A DNA stretch of 64,000 nucleotides. It comes from Rheinheimera soli. GTDB taxonomy: Bacteria; Pseudomonadota; Gammaproteobacteria; Enterobacterales; Alteromonadaceae. The notes beneath the pieces were generated by a model that saw only the letters and a list, made by a program, of their open reading frames with translations, did not search any database and was not told where the DNA came from. This document shows positions 8,473 to 17,474 of the stretch, in pieces (the stretch's first letter is position 1; the number at the start of each line of letters is the position of its first letter). The position numbers were made by a program, and so were the translations under genes. Where the stretch lies: NCBI RefSeq assembly GCF_021290985.1, contig NZ_JAJOYU010000015.1:1-64000 (forward strand). The letters are read 5' to 3'.

Positions 8473-8501
8473 ATCCTATTGAAAATCACCGCGCCGTGCA
8501 A
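8473..8501 (-). promoter_or_regulatory. Promoter of tRNA-Ser
   Basis: On the minus strand TTGCAC (-35) and TAGGAT (-10) are separated by 17 bases and followed by a GC-rich discriminator (AGCCGCGC), a feature of growth-rate-controlled stable-RNA promoters. The same TTGCAC -35 appears at the tRNA-Lys cluster. Confidence 0.55.
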
Positions 8502-8562
8502 CAGTTAAATACATAAGCCTGTTTTTTTGCTGGAATTTTCAGCAACAATGACCAACAAAAAC

Positions 8563-9621
8563 TTAGGCGTTGCCTTTTACCGGCATCTGCGCTGATTTTG
8601 CAAAGTTCAGCATTCGATCCAGCGGGATTAATGCTTGTTCGCGTAAATCTGCATCAACAAAAATTTCGTGACCTTCGGATTGCAGCAGAGCGTCCTCAAT
8701 CGCCTTCAGACCGTTCATCGCCATCCACGGGCAATGAGCGCAGCTGCGGCACGTTGCGCCGTTACCGCCCGTTGGAGCTTCGATAAAGGTCTTATCCGGC
8801 ATAGCCTGTTGCATCTTGTAGAAGATGCCCCTGTCTGTTGCCACGATAAAGGTGTCATTTGGCATGGTCTGGCTGGCTTTGATCAACTGACTGGTCGAGC
8901 CAACCGCATCGGCTAAATCAACCACGTTGGCTGGAGACTCAGGGTGAACCAGCACAGCAGCGTTTGGATATTGCTTTTTCAGCTCCACCAGCGCTTTGGC
9001 TTTAAACTCATCATGCACAATACAAGCGCCCTGCCATAACAGCATGTCGGCTCCAGTTTGTTTTTGCACATAAGCACCCAAATGACGGTCCGGGCCCCAC
9101 AGAATTTTTTTGCCTTCGCTGTCTAAGTGCTCCACCACGTCTAATGCGATAGACGACGTCACCACCCAGTCAGCCCGGGCTTTTACCGCAGCGGAGGTAT
9201 TGGCGTAGACCACGACAACACGGTCAGGATGCTCATCGCAAAAGGCGCTGAACGCCTCTGCCGGGCAACCTAAGTCCAGTGAACAGGTCGCTTCCAGCGT
9301 TGGCATTAATACCGTTTTTTCAGGGTTCAGAATTTTGGCGGTTTCGCCCATAAACTTTACACCGGCTACGATCAAGGTTTTGGCTGAATGCTTATTGCCA
9401 AAACGTGCCATCTCCAGCGAGTCAGACACACAACCGCCCGTCTCTTCAGCGAGCGCTTGAATCTCAGGGTCTGTGTAATAGTGCGCAACCAATACTGCAT
9501 CACGTTGCTGTAATAAAAGCTTGATACGTTCTTTGTAGGCAGCTTTTTGATCCGCATTGAGCGGCAAAGGTTTTTTCGGGAATACAAAGTCAAGTTCGTT
9601 GAAGTGCAGTGCTTGATCCAT
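8563..9621 (-). CDS. nadA: Quinolinate synthase NadA
   Basis: This 352-aa Fe-S enzyme condenses iminoaspartate with dihydroxyacetone phosphate to quinolinate in NAD synthesis. The three cluster cysteines expected in the family are in [18 protein letters not shown] and the CRSCAHC region. Other hallmarks are [13 protein letters not shown] near the N-terminus and VHPESP. The ATG at 9621 follows GGTGG by 5 bases and gives a family-typical length; a GTG at 9630 is possible. It lies alone between tRNA-Ser and the tRNA-Lys cluster. Confidence 0.97.
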   Translation of the reverse strand: MDQALHFNELDFVFPKKPLPLNADQKAAYKERIKLLLQQRDAVLVAHYYTDPEIQALAEETGGCVSDSLEMARFGNKHSAKTLIVAGVKFMGETAKILNPEKTVLMPTLEATCSLDLGCPAEAFSAFCDEHPDRVVVVYANTSAAVKARADWVVTSSIALDVVEHLDSEGKKILWGPDRHLGAYVQKQTGADMLLWQGACIVHDEFKAKALVELKKQYPNAAVLVHPESPANVVDLADAVGSTSQLIKASQTMPNDTFIVATDRGIFYKMQQAMPDKTFIEAPTGGNGATCRSCAHCPWMAMNGLKAIEDALLQSEGHEIFVDADLREQALIPLDRMLNFAKSAQMPVKGNA

Positions 9622-9650
9622 AACGGCCACCCGGTTTTAAAAAGTGCGGC

Positions 9651-9656
9651 ATTATA
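9651..9656 (-). promoter_or_regulatory. Possible nadA -10 element
   Basis: A perfect TATAAT lies on the minus strand 30 bases upstream of the nadA start. No good -35 is seen at the usual spacing. The gene may also be read through from the tRNA-Lys transcript upstream. Confidence 0.4.
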
Positions 9657-9699
9657 CACAAAAAGCTTAGCTTAAAACATAAAGAAGGTAACGATTGCA

Positions 9700-9775
9700 T
9701 GGTGGGTCATGATGGATTTGAACCATCGACCAACGGATTAAAAGTCCGCTGCTCTACCAGCTGAGCTAATGACCC
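9700..9775 (-). tRNA. tRNA-Lys(TTT), copy nearest nadA
   Basis: A 76-nt cloverleaf with acceptor GGGTCAT/ATGACCC, anticodon loop CTTTTAA and an encoded CCA. The T-arm reads GATGG-TTCAAAT-CCATC, shared with the next copy and different from the two promoter-proximal copies. It is the last gene of a four-tRNA minus-strand series. Confidence 0.96.
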
Positions 9776-9796
9776 ATGCAAGGAGAATCGAGAAAG

Positions 9797-9872
9797 TGGT
9801 GGGTCATGATGGATTTGAACCATCGACCAACGGATTAAAAGTCCGCTGCTCTACCAGCTGAGCTAATGACCC
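9797..9872 (-). tRNA. tRNA-Lys(TTT)
   Basis: Identical in sequence to the copy at 9700-9775, including the T-arm GATGG-TTCAAAT-CCATC. The 21-base spacer to its neighbour is unrelated to the tRNA, which suggests processing from a common precursor. Confidence 0.96.
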
Positions 9873-9889
9873 AAACAAGGGTATCGAAG

Positions 9890-9965
9890 TGGTGGGTCAT
9901 GATGAATTCGAATCATCGACCAACGGATTAAAAGTCCGCTGCTCTACCAGCTGAGCTAATGACCC
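9890..9965 (-). tRNA. tRNA-Lys(TTT), T-arm variant
   Basis: Same tRNA body as the two copies nearer nadA, but the T-arm reads GATGA-TTCGAAT-TCATC. The stem change is compensatory (G-C to A-T), so the fold is kept. The anticodon loop CTTTTAA is unchanged. Confidence 0.96.
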
Positions 9966-9992
9966 AGTTCGATACCAAAGTTTGCGCGGGAG

Positions 9993-10068
9993 TGGTGGGT
10001 CATGATGAATTCGAATCATCGACCAACGGATTAAAAGTCCGCTGCTCTACCAGCTGAGCTAATGACCC
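9993..10068 (-). tRNA. tRNA-Lys(TTT), T-arm variant, promoter-proximal
   Basis: Identical to the copy at 9890-9965, with T-arm GATGA-TTCGAAT-TCATC and an encoded CCA. It is the first gene of the series, starting about 16 bases after the -10 element at 10084. Confidence 0.96.
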
Positions 10069-10083
10069 CTGCCGCGGACGCAT

Positions 10084-10111
10084 ATCTTACTTATTTAAAT
10101 TTCCAGTGCAA
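10084..10111 (-). promoter_or_regulatory. Promoter of the tRNA-Lys cluster
   Basis: On the minus strand TTGCAC and TAAGAT are separated by 16 bases, followed by a GC-rich stretch (GCGTCCGCGGCAG) before the first tRNA. Bases 10112-10356, up to the cpoB terminator, hold no gene I can support. Confidence 0.55.
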
Positions 10112-10356
10112 CCAAAAATTACCAGAAAGGCCATTTTCTTTGTTCAACTGCTTAAAATGCCAGCATAAAGCCAACACAAAGAGAGTGGTCTGGCGAAAAT
10201 AAAAACAGCAGTATTATTTATATACAGCAAAACTCTCGCCATTCGATCACTGCTGTGATGGCCAACTTTTATGTTTTTTGCCATTCGTTTGTTACTTTTT
10301 ACGAAAACAGAACTTCTGTGCATGGATTTTTCAGCGGCTTTGATTTCGGTATAAAT

Positions 10357-10384
10357 AAAAAACCCCGGCGCTCTGGCCAGGGTC
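10357..10384 (-). terminator. Terminator after cpoB (tol-pal operon end)
   Basis: On the minus strand CCCTGGC-CAGAGC-GCCGGGG (7 pairs, one G-U) runs into TTTTTTATTT, about 20 bases after the cpoB stop. Confidence 0.75.
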
Positions 10385-10406
10385 TTCATTCAGAATTGCA
10401 ATTCGC

Positions 10407-11267
10407 TTAGAGAGTCTCTAGCTTCGCCTTGGCTGCTTTTGCAGGTTTAGACTGTGGGTATTTGCTGACTAAAAGCTGATAAAACTGCTTGGCAGCAGCC
10501 ACATCACCTTCTCTTTCGGCTAGTTGACCCAATTTAGCTAAAGAATCTGCGGCTTTTGCAGACTGCGGATACTGTGCCACCACACGTTCAAACTGGGCTT
10601 TGGCTTTAAGCAGTTCGTTTTTAGTGAAAAACAACTGGCCTAACCAATAGTAAGAGTTGGGAGCGTAGCTGGAATCCGGGTAGGAGCGGACAAAATTCTC
10701 AAATGCAGGGATAGCTGCATCGTAAGCGCGATCTTTCAGCACCAGATTCACCGCACTTTCATAAGCATCACTTTCCGACGGGCTGCTCGACGCTGCAGCA
10801 CTGGCTGTATCTGTAGTTTCAGCAGTCTGGGTCTCACCACCATTCACTAAAGCAGCAGGGTTGCCTATGGGCGCCTGTTCAGCTGGTGTTGTTGGGGTGC
10901 TTGGCTGTGTCGGAGTGGCTGAAGTTGAACCAGAAGTGGCACCACTGCCCAATCTTCGGTCAATTTCCTGATAAATATTGCGCTGTTGCTGCAATATTTC
11001 TTCTAATTTGTAGGAATGCATTTCAGTCACGCCACGCAATTCAGACACTTCGTCTAATAAAGCGGACACTTGCTGTTGCATTGCAACCTGAGCATTAGCT
11101 CTGGCCTCAACAATACGTTCCAGTGCAGCTATACGATCCGCTGTAGAGGCGTATTTTGGAGTCTGGACGGCGCCACCGCCAGCGCGGGACAGATCGGCTA
11201 CAGGAGCCGGATCTGCCCACGAGGCAATGCTGATAACAGAAAGCGCAGTAACTAAATATTTTTTCAC
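10407..11267 (-). CDS. cpoB: Cell division coordinator CpoB (YbgF)
   Basis: This 286-aa periplasmic protein of the Tol-Pal system links peptidoglycan synthesis by PBP1B to outer-membrane constriction. It starts with a signal peptide (MKKYLVTALSVISIASWA). A coiled-coil trimerization segment (about 45-105) and a low-complexity S/T/P/A linker (about 105-165) follow. The TPR domain (about 170-286) has repeats such as YPDSSYAPNSYYWLGQLFF and YPQSAKAADSLAKLGQLAE. It is the last gene of ybgC-tolQRAB-pal-cpoB, followed by a terminator, as in Escherichia coli. Confidence 0.95.
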   Translation of the reverse strand: MKKYLVTALSVISIASWADPAPVADLSRAGGGAVQTPKYASTADRIAALERIVEARANAQVAMQQQVSALLDEVSELRGVTEMHSYKLEEILQQQRNIYQEIDRRLGSGATSGSTSATPTQPSTPTTPAEQAPIGNPAALVNGGETQTAETTDTASAAASSSPSESDAYESAVNLVLKDRAYDAAIPAFENFVRSYPDSSYAPNSYYWLGQLFFTKNELLKAKAQFERVVAQYPQSAKAADSLAKLGQLAEREGDVAAAKQFYQLLVSKYPQSKPAKAAKAKLETL

Positions 11268-11288
11268 TGCTTTGCTTCGTATCAGTTA

Positions 11289-11795
11289 TTAGTAAACTAA
11301 AACAGCGCGACGGTTTTTAGAGAACGCGCTTTCGTCGTTACCTTCAACAGCTGGTTTCTCTTCACCGTAGCTAACTACTGACATCTGGCCAGCAGAAACG
11401 CCCAGGTTAGCTAAGTATTGAGTCACAGACTGACCACGACGCTCACCTAACGCGATGTTGTACTCTGGAGTACCACGAGCATCAGTGTGACCTTCAACAG
11501 TTACAGTGATGTTAGTACGAGCACGTAAGAAGGCAGCGTGAGCTTCCAGAACAGAAGCGAATTCTGAACGGATTTCAGACTTGTCGAAGTCGAAGTAAAT
11601 AGTGTTGTCTTGACGCAGAGCTTCTAATTGCTGACGCAGCAATTCTTCAGCTGACAGGCCTTGTTCAACCACTTGGTTAGTGTTTGCACCAGTGTTTGCA
11701 TCAGTAGCAGCTACTTCATCAGTTGAGCTACAAGCAGCTAAAGTTAACACTGGCACTGCAACTAACAAGCCTTTTAAAACTTTGTTTAAGTTCAT
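11289..11795 (-). CDS. pal: Peptidoglycan-associated lipoprotein Pal
   Basis: This 168-aa outer-membrane lipoprotein binds peptidoglycan and TolB. The N-terminus has a lipoprotein signal ending in LTLAAC, with the lipidated cysteine at 22. The OmpA-like domain (about 60-168) includes [30 protein letters not shown] and a final NRRAVLVY. All are family hallmarks, including the Asp and Arg used to grip diaminopimelate. It sits between tolB and cpoB. Confidence 0.97.
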   Translation of the reverse strand: MNLNKVLKGLLVAVPVLTLAACSSTDEVAATDANTGANTNQVVEQGLSAEELLRQQLEALRQDNTIYFDFDKSEIRSEFASVLEAHAAFLRARTNITVTVEGHTDARGTPEYNIALGERRGQSVTQYLANLGVSAGQMSVVSYGEEKPAVEGNDESAFSKNRRAVLVY

Positions 11796-11837
11796 AATTG
11801 TTGTCCTTAGTAAATCAATTAACCAAATTTTCGTTTT

Positions 11838-13187
11838 TTATAAAAATGGTGACCAAGCCGGAGATTTAACTCTGCCGTTTGCCGCCGGTAACCGTGCTTT
11901 AAAGCGCCCATCCATGGATACCAGTGCCAGTACTTGTGACGAACCGTACAAAGTACTATAAATTATCATTGAGCCATTTGGCGCAATGCTTGGTGACTCG
12001 TCCAGATAAGTGCGAGTCAACACCTGCATATAGCGACTCTCAACGTCCATGCGGGCGATATTATACTGGCCATTTGTTCTGTTGACCATAACAATACCAC
12101 GCCCATCTGGTGTATAAGAGGCAGCTAAATTCATTTCTCCTTCAAATGTTACCCTTTCAGTAACACCAGAAGCTACATTTACGCTATAAATCTGTGGATT
12201 ACCACCACGTTCTGAACTAAAAATAATTTTAGAACCATCTGGTGACCACGACGGTTCAGTATCAATACGTCTGTGATTCGTCAGTTTAGTCAGCGCTTTT
12301 GTCGCAATATCCATTACATAAACTTCAGCATTGCCGTCTTTTGACAATACCATGGCCATCTTACGACCATCCGGAGACCATTTCGGTGCACCATTAATAC
12401 CTTTAAAACTGGTTAATATACTGCGACGGCCAGTGTAGATATCTTGAATATAAATTTGTGACTGACGTTTCTCGAATGTCACATAAGCTAATTTAGTACC
12501 ATCAGGTGACCAAGCCGGAGACATTAAAGGCTCTTTCGCTCTTAATAAAACCTGTTCGTTTTCACCATCGTAATCTGCTACAACTAATTGATATCTAAAG
12601 TCTGCTTTGTCACGTACTAACACATAGGCTATTTTAGTTAAAAAAGCACCACGTTCACCAGTTAATTTTTCATAGACTATATCACTGATGCGGTGAGCAT
12701 ATTGTCTGAACTGGTCACCACTGATGGTTGTTTCGCGCGCATCCAGCACATGAGTCAGACCTGTAGTGAGCTGACCGCCAATGATAGCGGAAGACGAACC
12801 ACCACCTGAAGCGCCTTTAAATACGTCAACTAATTCAAAACGCACAGCGTATCTATTAATTCCTACTTCGCGGATAGTGCCTGTAACTACAGCTTCAACA
12901 CCTTGTTTCATCCAGCGCTGGTAATCAATTTCTTTGCTGTTGGTCGGCTGCTGCGGCATACGAGTTGCTGCGATAGGGTTAAATTTACCGCTGCGCATTA
13001 AGTCTGCGGACACAATATCAGCAATACGTTGATTTGGCAGTGTAGTGCCTTCAAATTTAAATGGCACTATCGCAACTGGGCGGGCACTGTCCACACCATC
13101 TGTGATGACAATTTCTAAACTGGCATACGATTTTGCACTTAGCACCAGCGCAAACGCCACCAGGCTTTTTCCTATCAACTTCAGCAT
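11838..13187 (-). CDS. tolB: Tol-Pal system protein TolB
   Basis: This 449-aa periplasmic protein shuttles between TolA and Pal. A signal peptide ([22 protein letters not shown]) leads into an N-terminal alpha/beta domain up to about 180. A six-bladed beta-propeller follows, marked by repeats such as [39 protein letters not shown] and a final PAWSPFL. The length is close to the E. coli protein (430 aa). It lies 4 bases after the tolA stop in the tol operon. Confidence 0.97.
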   Translation of the reverse strand: MLKLIGKSLVAFALVLSAKSYASLEIVITDGVDSARPVAIVPFKFEGTTLPNQRIADIVSADLMRSGKFNPIAATRMPQQPTNSKEIDYQRWMKQGVEAVVTGTIREVGINRYAVRFELVDVFKGASGGGSSSAIIGGQLTTGLTHVLDARETTISGDQFRQYAHRISDIVYEKLTGERGAFLTKIAYVLVRDKADFRYQLVVADYDGENEQVLLRAKEPLMSPAWSPDGTKLAYVTFEKRQSQIYIQDIYTGRRSILTSFKGINGAPKWSPDGRKMAMVLSKDGNAEVYVMDIATKALTKLTNHRRIDTEPSWSPDGSKIIFSSERGGNPQIYSVNVASGVTERVTFEGEMNLAASYTPDGRGIVMVNRTNGQYNIARMDVESRYMQVLTRTYLDESPSIAPNGSMIIYSTLYGSSQVLALVSMDGRFKARLPAANGRVKSPAWSPFL

Positions 13188-13191
13188 ATTG

Positions 13192-14097
13192 TTATCTCAG
13201 TTCCGGTTGTAAAATAGTCGTGATGTCTTTTAATGCGTCATATACATCAGGATCTGGCGACATTGGGAAGTTACCTGCCTTTTGTATTGCACGCATCGCC
13301 GATTCACAAAGCGCTCTGTCTCCACCTAAGATGGTGCTGGCGGTAACAAAACCATTGCTGGCCAAACGTATATTTACCCGACACTCTTTGCCACGCATTG
13401 TATCGTCTACAAACCAATTTTGTTGGATTTTCGCAACAATCATCGCCAGGTAGCGTTGCTTCTCGGTCAGGATCTGACCCGCTTTCGCTGCACGGCGTGC
13501 TTGTGCTTCTTCTTCCAACTGCTCAGCTAACATTTCTTCCGCAGCTTCACGCTCACGTTTTTCTTGTTCGGCTTTGGCTTTTTCAGCTTTTTCTTTGGCT
13601 GCTTTTTCTTTAGCTGCCTTTTCTTTGGCTGCTTGCTCTTTTTTCTTCTTCTCTATTTCCTGCTGCTTTTTCTTCTCGTCATCTTTCTTTTTCTTCTCAG
13701 CAGCAAGTTTTTGTTGTTTCTCTTTTTCTACAGCCTGTTTTTTCTTTTCTTCAACAGCTTTTTTTTCTGCTATTTCAGCCTGCTTTTTCTCTTGTTCCTG
13801 TTTTTTCAAACGCTGCTCTTCAAGACGTTTATCACGCTCTTCCTGCTGCTTTTTCTTCTCAAGATCTTTTATACGCTTTTCCTCAGCCTTTTTTTTCTGC
13901 TGATTTTTTTCCTTCATGTCATCGAACTGCGACTGATCAACGACAGTTGCATTCAAAGGCGCACTCAAATCACCTGGCATTGGTATCACTAAAACTTCTT
14001 TGCTTTTAAAGAAGTTAAAATTCGCAAATAAAAGCACAACAACCAAAAGGTGCAAACCACCCGAGATGATCAGCGACTTCTTAAACGCTGGTTCCAT
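13192..14097 (-). CDS. tolA: Cell-envelope integrity protein TolA
   Basis: This 301-aa protein spans the periplasm from TolQ-TolR in the inner membrane to TolB/Pal. One N-terminal membrane anchor (about 9-30) is followed by a very long Lys/Glu/Ala-rich helix (about 55-205) with EKKKQ- and [14 protein letters not shown]-type repeats. The C-terminal domain has [17 protein letters not shown] and a lone cysteine pair region. The ATG at 14097 is preferred over an ATG at 14115 because TGGAGC precedes it. It begins 2 bases after the tolR stop region. The A-rich coding strand produces long T/C-rich spurious frames opposite. Confidence 0.95.
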   Translation of the reverse strand: MEPAFKKSLIISGGLHLLVVVLLFANFNFFKSKEVLVIPMPGDLSAPLNATVVDQSQFDDMKEKNQQKKKAEEKRIKDLEKKKQQEERDKRLEEQRLKKQEQEKKQAEIAEKKAVEEKKKQAVEKEKQQKLAAEKKKKDDEKKKQQEIEKKKKEQAAKEKAAKEKAAKEKAEKAKAEQEKREREAAEEMLAEQLEEEAQARRAAKAGQILTEKQRYLAMIVAKIQQNWFVDDTMRGKECRVNIRLASNGFVTASTILGGDRALCESAMRAIQKAGNFPMSPDPDVYDALKDITTILQPELR

Positions 14098-14098
14098 C

Positions 14099-14530
14099 TT
14101 AGTTTTGCTCCACATCGTCAGTCATTAAACCAACGGAAGGAGCACCGGCATCTTTCAGCAGGTTCAGTAACTGGATAATGGCTGAATAGTTAACGCGACC
14201 ATCCCCTTTAATTATCACTTGGGTGCCAGGCTCTAACTGCAGAGTACCCGCCACTTCCAATTGCATTTCCTGAGCGTTAAATGGTCCTTTATTAACACCA
14301 TCTTTCTCAAAATAATACAAACCACCTTCATCCACTGTAGCCACAAGCGGGGTTTTACCGTCTTTCATTTGCTCTATAGGTTCAGCATCTGATTTAGGTA
14401 ATTCCACTTTGACACCTTGTGTAATGATAGGCGTCGTCACCATAAAAATAATCAACAGCACCAACATCACGTCGATGTATGGAACTACGTTGATCTCTGC
14501 CACCATACGGCGTTTTTTACGGACGTACAT
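14099..14530 (-). CDS. tolR: Tol-Pal system protein TolR (ExbD/TolR family)
   Basis: This 143-aa inner-membrane protein forms the proton-driven motor with TolQ. A short basic cytoplasmic start (MYVRKKRR) precedes a single transmembrane helix (about 17-37) holding the essential aspartate in VPYIDVMLVLLI. The rest is the periplasmic domain. Its ATG overlaps the tolQ stop by one base (TAATG), as usual for this operon. Confidence 0.96.
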   Translation of the reverse strand: MYVRKKRRMVAEINVVPYIDVMLVLLIIFMVTTPIITQGVKVELPKSDAEPIEQMKDGKTPLVATVDEGGLYYFEKDGVNKGPFNAQEMQLEVAGTLQLEPGTQVIIKGDGRVNYSAIIQLLNLLKDAGAPSVGLMTDDVEQN

Positions 14531-15213
14531 TAGTTGTTTTCTCCGTTGGCCATTGCCTGACGGTGCAGAATGTTGGCGAACTCTTCAACAAAGTTTGCGT
14601 ACGCACTTTCCAGCATTTCCACTTTATGAGAAAACTTGTTGTAAGCAATTACAGCCGGGATAGCGGCAAATAAGCCTATAGCTGTTGCGATCAAGGCTTC
14701 GGCTATACCTGGTGCAACCATAGCCAATGTGGCTTGTTGTACAGCACCTAAAGCGATAAAGGAGTTCATGATACCCCAGACTGTACCAAACAAGCCGATG
14801 TAAGGGCTGATTGACCCCACAGTAGCCAAAAATGGTAAATGCATTTCCAGACGCTCTACTTCACGCGACAAACCAACACGCATAGCGCGTTGAGTGCCTT
14901 CCATCACAGCACCAGATTGACGGCTGTTTTTGTGTAAACGGGCAAACTCTTTAAAACCTGCTTTAAACAGAGCTTCCACACCGTTCACTGTGACTTTAGC
15001 GCTGACTTCATTGTAGAGTTTCGACAGGTCTATACCCGACCAAAACTTGTCTTCAAATTGTTTTGTCTCTTCAACTGCAATACTCAGAGCTTTGTTGCGT
15101 TGAATGATCATGGCCCACGACATCACAGACATGCCCACCAACAGCAACATAACCAGCTGCACTACTACACTAGCGTGGAGAATTAGATCAATAACTGATA
15201 GTCCGCCTGTCAC
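14530..15213 (-). CDS. tolQ: Tol-Pal system protein TolQ (MotA/TolQ/ExbB family)
   Basis: This 227-aa protein is the motor stator with three transmembrane helices (about 15-37, 135-157 and 168-192). The family segment [32 protein letters not shown] is at about 145-178. The start is a GTG at 15213. It overlaps the ybgC 3' end by 26 bases and gives the family-typical N-terminus with DLILHAS. Gene order ybgC-tolQ-tolR-tolA matches E. coli. Confidence 0.96.
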   Translation of the reverse strand: MTGGLSVIDLILHASVVVQLVMLLLVGMSVMSWAMIIQRNKALSIAVEETKQFEDKFWSGIDLSKLYNEVSAKVTVNGVEALFKAGFKEFARLHKNSRQSGAVMEGTQRAMRVGLSREVERLEMHLPFLATVGSISPYIGLFGTVWGIMNSFIALGAVQQATLAMVAPGIAEALIATAIGLFAAIPAVIAYNKFSHKVEMLESAYANFVEEFANILHRQAMANGENN

Positions 15214-15613
15214 CTGATAACACCCCTAAAACGTCGCGAGGTATTGCACTCGCTTTCATTAATGATAGTTTTACGCAAGCAATACTAACCTGCGCTGAAC
15301 AAAGCAATTCTGCATCTGCGTTGTAGATTTCCTGCCAAAATACCAAACTGGCCCTTTTTAACTGTCTAATCTCACTTTTTACTAACAAAAGCTGATTAAA
15401 CCTGCCTGGTTTGTGGTTGTCCATCTGCACGCTTTTCACAACAAAACCAATATCCTGACTGAGCAACTTGTCTTGTTCTATGCCTAAACTTCTAAGCCAT
15501 TCTGTTCTGGCTCTTTCAAAGAATTTCAGATAGTTAGCATAATATACTACGCCACCCGCATCGGTGTCTTCGTAATATACTCTGACCGGAAACTCGAATA
15601 CCTCAAGCATCAT
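15188..15613 (-). CDS. ybgC: Acyl-CoA thioesterase YbgC, tol-pal associated
   Basis: This is a 141-aa hotdog-fold thioesterase (4-hydroxybenzoyl-CoA thioesterase family) that hydrolyses acyl-CoA and associates with the phospholipid synthesis machinery. The active-site motif [18 protein letters not shown] is at about 15-32. The start may be the first or second of two adjacent ATG codons (15613 or 15610). It is the first gene of the tol-pal operon and has a good promoter upstream. Confidence 0.95.
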   Translation of the reverse strand: MMLEVFEFPVRVYYEDTDAGGVVYYANYLKFFERARTEWLRSLGIEQDKLLSQDIGFVVKSVQMDNHKPGRFNQLLLVKSEIRQLKRASLVFWQEIYNADAELLCSAQVSIACVKLSLMKASAIPRDVLGVLSGDRRTISY

Positions 15614-15640
15614 ACTGTTTTGCCATCCAAATTGGTCGCT

Positions 15641-15669
15641 ATGATATTGGAGGCCACTGCCGAACTCAA
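15641..15669 (-). promoter_or_regulatory. Promoter of the ybgC-tol-pal operon
   Basis: On the minus strand TTGAGT and TATCAT are separated by exactly 17 bases, ending 27 bases before the ybgC start codons. Bases 15670-15947 upstream are AT-rich with no gene or clear signal. Confidence 0.55.
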
Positions 15670-15947
15670 CAGGGCGACCCTTACCAGAGTTAAAAATATT
15701 TTACCTTTGCAGCCATTTTGACCGATCAAAAAAACTCTGGGTCTTATATTCATAAAAAGTTTCATCTTCACGACAGAAGGGGAAAAAATAGCGACTAATG
15801 ACCATTTTACTCAGTCAGATAAATTTTGCTCAAAAAATAGTAATTCGGAGTAAATATTCACCCCATTCAGCACCCCTTAATTTTCAAGGCCTGGCGATAT
15901 AGCGACCACAAAATGAGATTAAAATTCACACAAAATCACTATTTATT

Positions 15948-15968
15948 CAGATTAAAAAAAGTAATCTG
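15948..15968. repeat. Inverted repeat upstream of the candidate sRNA promoter
   Basis: CAGATTA-AAAAAAG-TAATCTG is a perfect 7-bp palindrome, 19 bases upstream of the -35 element at 15988. It could be an operator for that promoter. It lacks a T-run suited to a terminator. Confidence 0.5.
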
Positions 15969-15987
15969 AAATCTCAATTTTTCTAGT

Positions 15988-16016
15988 TTGAAGTAATTAC
16001 ACTAACTCCCTAAAAT
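15988..16016 (+). promoter_or_regulatory. Promoter of a candidate small RNA
   Basis: TTGAAG and TAAAAT are separated by exactly 17 bases (4/6 and 5/6 matches to the sigma-70 consensus). The predicted start is near 16023, and there is no reading frame behind it until the terminator at 16170. Confidence 0.6.
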
Positions 16017-16022
16017 GCCCGC

Positions 16023-16197
16023 GTGTTCTGAGCTAGCGCAAAAGTTTCGGCCCTTGTGCCCCAACTTTAGTGATGAATACTGGTGATGTGATTATCTGTT
16101 CGAAGATGGTCATGTTGCTTCTCAACATGTTCCCTGGATTTTGAAGATTTACTTCAACTTGTTGCATTCGCCCGCTAATTTAGCGGGCTTTTTTTTT
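16023..16197 (+). ncRNA. Candidate small regulatory RNA with intrinsic terminator
   Basis: About 175 bases between a sigma-70-type promoter and a strong Rho-independent terminator contain no plausible coding frame but several hairpins. AAAGTT...AACTTT encloses GGC-CCTTGT-GCC. CATGTTG-CTTCT-CAACATG has a perfect 7-bp stem. TTGAAG-ATTTA-CTTCAA has 6 bp, followed by the terminator. This architecture is typical of Hfq-dependent trans-acting sRNAs. I compared it from memory with GcvB, Spot 42, ArcZ, SdsR, RprA and FnrS and saw no match beyond short words. The transcription start is approximate and expression is inferred. Confidence 0.6.
16170..16197 (+). terminator. Rho-independent terminator of the candidate sRNA
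   Basis: GCCCGCTA-ATT-TAGCGGGC, a perfect 8-bp stem, is followed by nine Ts. It is the strongest terminator in the neighbourhood and is not placed to serve ruvB or ybgC, which both read on the other strand. Confidence 0.9.
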
Positions 16198-16440
16198 ACA
16201 TTTTGCTGTCCTGCAAAATGCCCGGTCGGGCCACCGTCGCTTCGCTCCTGTGTTGAAAATCGCTCCAGACGATTTTTTCGCCGCCATCCATAACGCCATT
16301 CAGCAGGTGGCCTACACTGTTCAAAAAACAGCAGGATAGCTGTTTTTCACAGCTTTAGCTGCCGAAGGCGAACATCATGGACGATGTGAGTGAAAATCGC
16401 TCCCGGCGATTTTGTGTGTCCAATGAGAAGGAATACTTAG
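16198..16440. repeat. Gene-free stretch with REP-like hairpins
   Basis: This stretch between the sRNA terminator and the ruvB stop has no gene but is dense in palindromes. CATTTTG...CAAAATG is at about 16199-16220. Two related hairpins follow: AAAATCG-CTCCAGA-CGATTTT (16256-16276) and AAAATCGC-TCCCG-GCGATTTT (16393-16413). AAACAGC...GCTGTTT lies between them. The two AAAATCG hairpins share a core and resemble dispersed REP-type units. The second could also terminate ruvB on the minus strand. Confidence 0.5.
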
Positions 16441-17451
16441 TTAATTCGATTCTGGTAAATCAAAACCAAAGTGTTTGTAGGCGGCTGGCGAGACGATGCG
16501 GCCTCGTGGCGTGCGCTGGATAAAACCTTGTTGAATTAAAAAAGGTTCTATCACATCTTCAATAGTTTCTTTTTCTTCGCCTATAGCAGCAGCCAGGTTA
16601 TCCAGCCCTACAGGACCGCCACCGAACTTCTCAATAATGGATAACATTAACTTGCGATCCATATAGTCAAAACCACTGGCGTCTACGTCGACCATATGCA
16701 AAGCGGCTGAGGCAATTTCCACTGGCACCAGACCACTGGATTTGACCTGAGCATAATCACGCACCCGCCTTAAAAGACGGTTGGCGATACGAGGTGTACC
16801 ACGGGAACGTCGGGCAATTTCTGTTGCTGCAGGCAGTTCCAGCTCTAAATTCAGATAGTGCGCTGAGCGTAAAATAATTTGCGCCAGCTCATCTACCTTA
16901 TAAAACTCCAGACGCTGCACTATGCCAAAGCGATCACGTAAGGGGGATGTCAAAGCGCCAGCTCTGGTGGTGGCGCCTATTAGGGTAAAAGGCGGTAACT
17001 CCAGCTTGATAGAACGGGCCGCAGGCCCCTCGCCTATCATGATATCCAGCTGATAGTCTTCCATCGCCGGGTATAAAATCTCTTCCACTACCGGACTTAA
17101 GCGATGGATTTCATCGATAAAAAGCACATCGTTGGGTTCGAGGTTGGTCAGAAGCGCCGCTAAATCACCGGCTTTCTCCAGCACAGGGCCTGAGGTGTTT
17201 TTAATATTTACACCCATTTCATTGGCAACCACCATGGCAAGGGTGGTTTTACCTAAACCTGGCGGACCGAAAATTAGCAAATGATCCAAAGGCTCGCCAC
17301 GACCGCGGGCCGCTTCAATAAAAATAGCCATTTGCTCTTTCACATGACTCTGGCCTGTGTAATCAGCCAGTGATTTTGGCCGGATGGCGCGGTCAATCAG
17401 CTCGTCTTCGCGACTGGCTTTGGTATCGATCAGACGATCGGCTTCTATCAT
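16441..17451 (-). CDS. ruvB: Holliday junction branch-migration ATPase RuvB
   Basis: This 336-aa hexameric AAA+ motor drives branch migration with RuvA. Walker [11 protein letters not shown] is at about 62-71, Walker [10 protein letters not shown] at about 114-122 and sensor GATTRAG at about 160-166. A winged-helix C-terminus ends in [17 protein letters not shown]. It lies 23 bases after ruvA in the yebC-ruvC-ruvA-ruvB series. Confidence 0.98.
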   Translation of the reverse strand: MIEADRLIDTKASREDELIDRAIRPKSLADYTGQSHVKEQMAIFIEAARGRGEPLDHLLIFGPPGLGKTTLAMVVANEMGVNIKNTSGPVLEKAGDLAALLTNLEPNDVLFIDEIHRLSPVVEEILYPAMEDYQLDIMIGEGPAARSIKLELPPFTLIGATTRAGALTSPLRDRFGIVQRLEFYKVDELAQIILRSAHYLNLELELPAATEIARRSRGTPRIANRLLRRVRDYAQVKSSGLVPVEIASAALHMVDVDASGFDYMDRKLMLSIIEKFGGGPVGLDNLAAAIGEEKETIEDVIEPFLIQQGFIQRTPRGRIVSPAAYKHFGFDLPESN

Positions 17452-17474
17452 GAATATTCCCGGTTAAATCTGGT

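Noticed and set aside
10144-10389. 81-codon minus-strand frame between the tRNA-Lys cluster and cpoB
   Set aside because: It overlaps the cpoB terminator, lacks a ribosome site and shows no protein-like composition.
13564-13992. Long Phe/Leu-rich open frames on the plus strand opposite tolA
   Set aside because: They are the antisense of the Lys/Glu/Ala-rich tolA helix; the low-complexity composition explains the open frames.
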